A stretch of DNA of 43,638 nt from an uncultured Faecalibacterium sp. (GTDB taxonomy: Bacteria; Bacillota; Clostridia; Oscillospirales; Ruminococcaceae), in NCBI GenBank assembly GCA_934501115.1, contig CAKSTO010000015.1, positions 1-43,638 on the forward strand. Reading direction: 5' to 3'. The position numbers were made by a program, and so were the translations under genes. Positions 40,639 to 43,638 of the stretch are shown in pieces (the stretch's first letter is position 1; each line of letters starts with the position of its first letter). Below the pieces are notes generated by a model. The model was not told the origin of the DNA, ran no database searches, and saw nothing but the letters and a program-made list of their open reading frames with translations.

Positions 40639-41184
40639 ATGGTTATTTGTGGACAGGAATTTGAATTTTCACTGATGAACGCCAACGACCTCGACCGCTT
40701 TGAGGATGCCAACGAGCGGATGCAGCGCAGGAGTGCCGAGGAAACAAAACAGTTCCAGAGCGGCGGCATCCGTCTGGGCGACCATGTGCGTGCACAGGCA
40801 CGCATTGCCATGGACTGCATCGACGAGATCCTCGGTGCAGGCGCGTCCGACCGTCTGGGGCTTAACGAAAACTACATGGCACCCATCTATGACGTGATCG
40901 AGGAACTGGGCAATGCCTTTGCCGCCGAGAAGCAGCGCTATGCCGCAAAGCCTGCCCAGCCCATGAACCGCGAGCAGCGGCGTGCAGCGGCAAAGCAGCA
41001 GCGCAAGCAGAAACCCGTGTCCCGCAGCGAGGGTTTCCACCCGCAGGTGGCAAGCCGCCCGGCCATCCCCTATGAGCAGTGGGGCACCATGACCCAGCAT
41101 GACGCTGCGGAGCTGAGAGAAATCGACAAGGATGCCCGCCGCAAGCAGCTGCTGGCCGAACTGGCGGCTCTGGAAAATGGCTGA
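40639..41184 (+). CDS. Tail assembly chaperone-like protein
   Basis: A 181-residue protein (opening MVICGQEFEFSLMNANDLDR) of the family that follows tail tubes in Clostridia phages (DUF6673-like). It has a helical core and a basic Gln/Arg/Lys-rich C-terminal stretch (NREQRRAAAKQQRKQK). AAGGAG lies 8 bases upstream. It should coat the tape measure protein during tail assembly. No slippery heptamer is obvious at its end; the next gene simply overlaps by 8 bases. Confidence 0.72.
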   Translation: MVICGQEFEFSLMNANDLDRFEDANERMQRRSAEETKQFQSGGIRLGDHVRAQARIAMDCIDEILGAGASDRLGLNENYMAPIYDVIEELGNAFAAEKQRYAAKPAQPMNREQRRAAAKQQRKQKPVSRSEGFHPQVASRPAIPYEQWGTMTQHDAAELREIDKDARRKQLLAELAALENG

Positions 41185-41773
41185 TCTGCTCACGGCACCT
41201 CTGCCTGCGGTCTGGCAGGGCAGGCGAATCGACCCGGATTTCCGGCACATGGTGCAGCTGTCCAGCGCTTATGCCCACGGTGTGCTGGACGGGGATCACC
41301 CGGAAACGGCCCTTGCGCTCATGGCGCAGTTTTACCGCGAGCCGGTACCGCAGGAGCAGTCCGCTGCCGCTTACGGCAGCATGATCGACTTCTACCGCGC
41401 CGGAGAGCAGGCGCTGAGCGGCTCTGAAGACTGCCCGGGCAGCTCCTCCAGCAGCCCTGCATTTGACTACCGCTGTGACGCGCCTTACATCGTGGCCGCA
41501 TTCCAGCAGGCCTACGGCATCGACCTGACCCGGGAGCGGGTGCACTGGTTCCGCTTCCGGGCGCTGTTCGCGGCTCTGCCGGAGGATACCCTCATGGCGA
41601 AGATCATGAGCTGGCGCACCATGGATCTTTCGGAATACGAAGGCTCCATGCGTGACCACTATGCCGATCTGCAGGAGCGTTTTGCCCTGCCGCCGGAGCT
41701 GAGAGGGGGTGCCGCCCGTGTCGTTTCGGTCGAAGAGCATGACGCCGCCTTCCTTGCGCGGTTCCGGCACTAG
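41177..41773 (+). CDS. Bacteriophage Gp15-like tail assembly protein
   Basis: A 198-residue protein of the Gp15 type: IDPDFRHMVQLSSAY, then YDYRCDA-like FDYRCDAPYIVAAFQQAYGIDL, and MAKIMSWRTMDL. This family lies between chaperone and tape measure genes and probably acts as the second chaperone product. It overlaps the previous gene by 8 bases. Confidence 0.82.
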   Translation: MADLLTAPLPAVWQGRRIDPDFRHMVQLSSAYAHGVLDGDHPETALALMAQFYREPVPQEQSAAAYGSMIDFYRAGEQALSGSEDCPGSSSSSPAFDYRCDAPYIVAAFQQAYGIDLTRERVHWFRFRALFAALPEDTLMAKIMSWRTMDLSEYEGSMRDHYADLQERFALPPELRGGAARVVSVEEHDAAFLARFRH

Positions 41774-41906
41774 CCGTGCCCCGGTGCCCTGCCCCTACTG
41801 CGGGCGGGCGCTGCCGGTATGGGCAGAACATGCCGCATCCGCCCACGGTGTGTGGGTCAAGTGCAAAAATCCCGCCTGTAAGCGGGAAGTAGAGATCAAA
41901 CTTTAA
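41718..41906 (+). CDS. Small Com-like zinc-ribbon protein
   Basis: A short frame with a four-Cys zinc ribbon, CPYCGRALPVW then KCKNPACKREVEIKL. The start is uncertain: GTG 41718 has a G-rich ribosome-like site 8 bases up, while ATG 41739 and GTG 41709 are alternatives. All give 55-65 residues. It overlaps the end of Gp15. Related small zinc ribbons include the Mu Com regulator; a role here is unknown. Confidence 0.6.
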   Translation: MSFRSKSMTPPSLRGSGTSRAPVPCPYCGRALPVWAEHAASAHGVWVKCKNPACKREVEIKL

Positions 41907-41956
41907 GCCTGTGCCCTTGTGCCCGCGCTCTTTTGGAATGGAGAGAGGTGGACACA

Positions 41957-43638
41957 GTGGCAGATTTCAGCATCACCGGCGAAGTAAGGCTGAACAGCGA
42001 CCCGGCAGAAAAAAGCACCAGCAAGTGGACAGTAGCCGCCGGGCAGATGATCGCGGACTTTGCAAAACAGGCCTCGTCCAAGCTGGCCGAGGTGGTCAAG
42101 AGCGGCGTGGACTACAACGCCACCATGGAAAGCTACCTGACCAACTTCAAGGTCATGCTGGGCAGCGAGGAAGCCGCCGCAGCAAAACTTTCCGAGATCC
42201 GCAAAATGGCGGCGTCCACGCCTTTCACGCTGGACGACCTGACCGGCGGCACCCAGACCCTTTTGCAGTTCGGCATTGCGGCAGACGACACCACCGGCGT
42301 GCTGCAGCGGCTGGGCGATATCTCGCTGGGCAACGCCGAGAAGCTGCAGACCCTGACCCGCGCCTACGGCAAAATGTCCAGCGCCCACAAGGTCACGCTG
42401 GAAGACGTCAACATGATGATCGACGCGGGCTTCAACCCGCTGAACCAGATCTGCGACGCCACCGGCGAGAGCATGTCCGACCTGTACAAACGCATCTCGG
42501 ACGGCAGCGTCAGCTTTGAAGAACTGCAGTACGCGGTGCAGGCCGCCACCAGCGAGGGCGGGCAATTTTACAACGGGATGCTGGAAGCCAGCCAGACCTT
42601 CAGCGGACGGATGTCCACCCTGAAGGACAACATCAGCGCTCTGACCGGCGAACTAACCAGCGGCCTTTTTGCGGCTCTGGGTGATCTGGTCGTCAAGCTG
42701 AACGAGGCGGCGGTCTCTTTCCTCGACAGCGACGAAAAAATGGCGCAGCTCAAGGAGACAATCGGCATTGCCACCGCTGTTGTTGCCGCTGCCGGTACGG
42801 CGTTTCTGACCTACAAGGGCTATGTGGCTGCCGCGACTGCAACTGAAGTGGTTCACACTGCCGCAACCACGGCCATGACCGCTGCCCACGAAGCCGCCGA
42901 AGCGGGCGCGACCGGTCTTGCAGTCGCGCAGGCAGGTTTGAACGCGGTTCTCAAGGCGAACCCCATCGGTCTTGTAGTGGCGGCTCTGGCGGCTCTGGCG
43001 GCAGGCCTCGTGACGGCCTACAAGACCAGCGAGACCTTCCGCAATGCAGTCAACTCGGCATTTTCGGCGGTCAAGAACATCGCCCAGAGCGCCATCGGCA
43101 CGGTGGTGGACTGGATCAATGAGCTGGTCGCAAAGATCAGGGGCGCGGCGGCTGCACTGGCAAACCTGAAAAACGGCGTCGGTGCGGCAGCAGATGCTTA
43201 TAACTCCGCCTACAACAACGCCATCAACAACTACAACCAGCGCAAGAACGCGAAACAGTGGGACAGCTCCCACAAAGACCTCGAATGGGACGATGACAAC
43301 GGATGGGTCCCGAAGGGCACAAGCAACTCCGGCAACGGCAGCAGCCGTGCCGGGAGCCAGACAGCCGCGAACCCCTACCCGGCCATCACCAGCGGAGCCA
43401 AGAAGGCCAGAAAGGCCACGAAGCAGGCCGCCGCAGAAGTCGTCAAGTCCATCTCGGACGCCACGACCGAAATCGACGGCAAGATCACCCGCACCACCGA
43501 AAACATCACCGAAACGCTCTCCAACGGCAAGACCCAGCAAAAGCAGGTCATCACCGAGACTTCCCGCCAGATGGTGAACGGCGTGCTGAAGGACATCAAG
43601 ACCATCACCGAGGTGGCGGCGGACGGCACCAAGACCGT
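41957..43638 (+). CDS. Tape measure protein, N-terminal part (cut by window end)
   Basis: The frame starts at GTG 41957 with GAGAGGTGG upstream and stays open to the last base, giving about 560 residues. The opening (ADFSITGEVRLNSDPAEKST) is followed by the tape-measure core (YLTNFKVMLGSEEAAAAKLS, MMIDAGFNPLNQICDATGES, FYNGMLEASQTFSGRMSTLK). Hydrophobic Ala/Val helices come next (ANPIGLVVAALAALAAG). It sets tail length and forms the DNA channel. The rest, and the tail tip genes, lie beyond the window. Confidence 0.9.
   Translation, partial: MADFSITGEVRLNSDPAEKSTSKWTVAAGQMIADFAKQASSKLAEVVKSGVDYNATMESYLTNFKVMLGSEEAAAAKLSEIRKMAASTPFTLDDLTGGTQTLLQFGIAADDTTGVLQRLGDISLGNAEKLQTLTRAYGKMSSAHKVTLEDVNMMIDAGFNPLNQICDATGESMSDLYKRISDGSVSFEELQYAVQAATSEGGQFYNGMLEASQTFSGRMSTLKDNISALTGELTSGLFAALGDLVVKLNEAAVSFLDSDEKMAQLKETIGIATAVVAAAGTAFLTYKGYVAAATATEVVHTAATTAMTAAHEAAEAGATGLAVAQAGLNAVLKANPIGLVVAALAALAAGLVTAYKTSETFRNAVNSAFSAVKNIAQSAIGTVVDWINELVAKIRGAAAALANLKNGVGAAADAYNSAYNNAINNYNQRKNAKQWDSSHKDLEWDDDNGWVPKGTSNSGNGSSRAGSQTAANPYPAITSGAKKARKATKQAAAEVVKSISDATTEIDGKITRTTENITETLSNGKTQQKQVITETSRQMVNGVLKDIKTITEVAADGTKT

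Noticed and set aside
41150..41190. Programmed -1 frameshift between tail chaperone and Gp15-like gene
   Set aside because: No convincing slippery heptamer is seen at the overlap; Gp15 has its own ATG inside the 8-base overlap.

Overview
The window reads as a Gram-positive, fairly GC-rich Clostridia chromosome. Strong AGGAGG ribosome-binding sites, sigma-A promoters, a T-box leader, an ABC sugar importer without its own ATPase and a GH94 phosphorylase fit an Oscillospiraceae gut bacterium close to Faecalibacterium (inference; no marker gene is present). It divides into a host carbohydrate/surface region (1 to about 16.8 kb) and the left part of a siphovirus-type prophage (about 16.85 kb to the end).

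Host region. The 3' part of an amylosucrase-like GH13 gene is followed, convergently, by a 1606-residue secreted protein with 15 degenerate InlB/Flg_new-type repeats and an SLH-like C-terminus. Next is a BASS-family transporter behind a complete T-box leader with its own promoter. A minus-strand block lacI / substrate-binding lipoprotein / two permeases lies divergent from a cellobiose-phosphorylase-like gene. LacI-type operators sit at both divergent promoters, so this looks like a locally regulated beta-glucoside (cellodextrin-like) uptake and phosphorolysis module. An AT-rich orphan membrane-anchored gene and a repeat-filled intergenic stretch precede the prophage.

Prophage. The left junction is a truncated tRNA 3' end (candidate attL at 16825-16848) next to a tyrosine integrase. 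A leftward lysogeny block (CI-like repressor, ImmA/IrrE peptidase, membrane protein, integrase) and a small promoter-plus-terminator RNA unit come first. The repressor and early promoters point at each other across repeated operators. The rightward early block has two small DNA-binding proteins, a zinc-ribbon/coiled-coil protein with a second Cys-rich ORF inside it in another frame, an SbcC-like ATPase, a Sak4-like ATPase, a DUF669 protein, an SF2 helicase, a PriCT/primase-helicase, a likely origin, RusA and a sigma-like late regulator. The late block begins at a recognisable promoter and runs through terminase, portal, minor capsid (with an AT-rich exchangeable C-terminus plus a 55-residue partner), a tRNA-Lys, scaffold, capsid, connectors, tail tube, a structured intergenic RNA, chaperone, Gp15, a zinc ribbon and a tape measure protein cut by the window end. 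Lysis and tail-tip genes and attR lie outside the window.

The items most worth checking are the dual-coded Cys-rich ORF at 22247-22501, the capsid-borne toxin-like cassette at 35925-36453, the T-box upstream of a BASS transporter, the sRNA-like unit at 18164-18288 and the structured RNA at 40486-40631.
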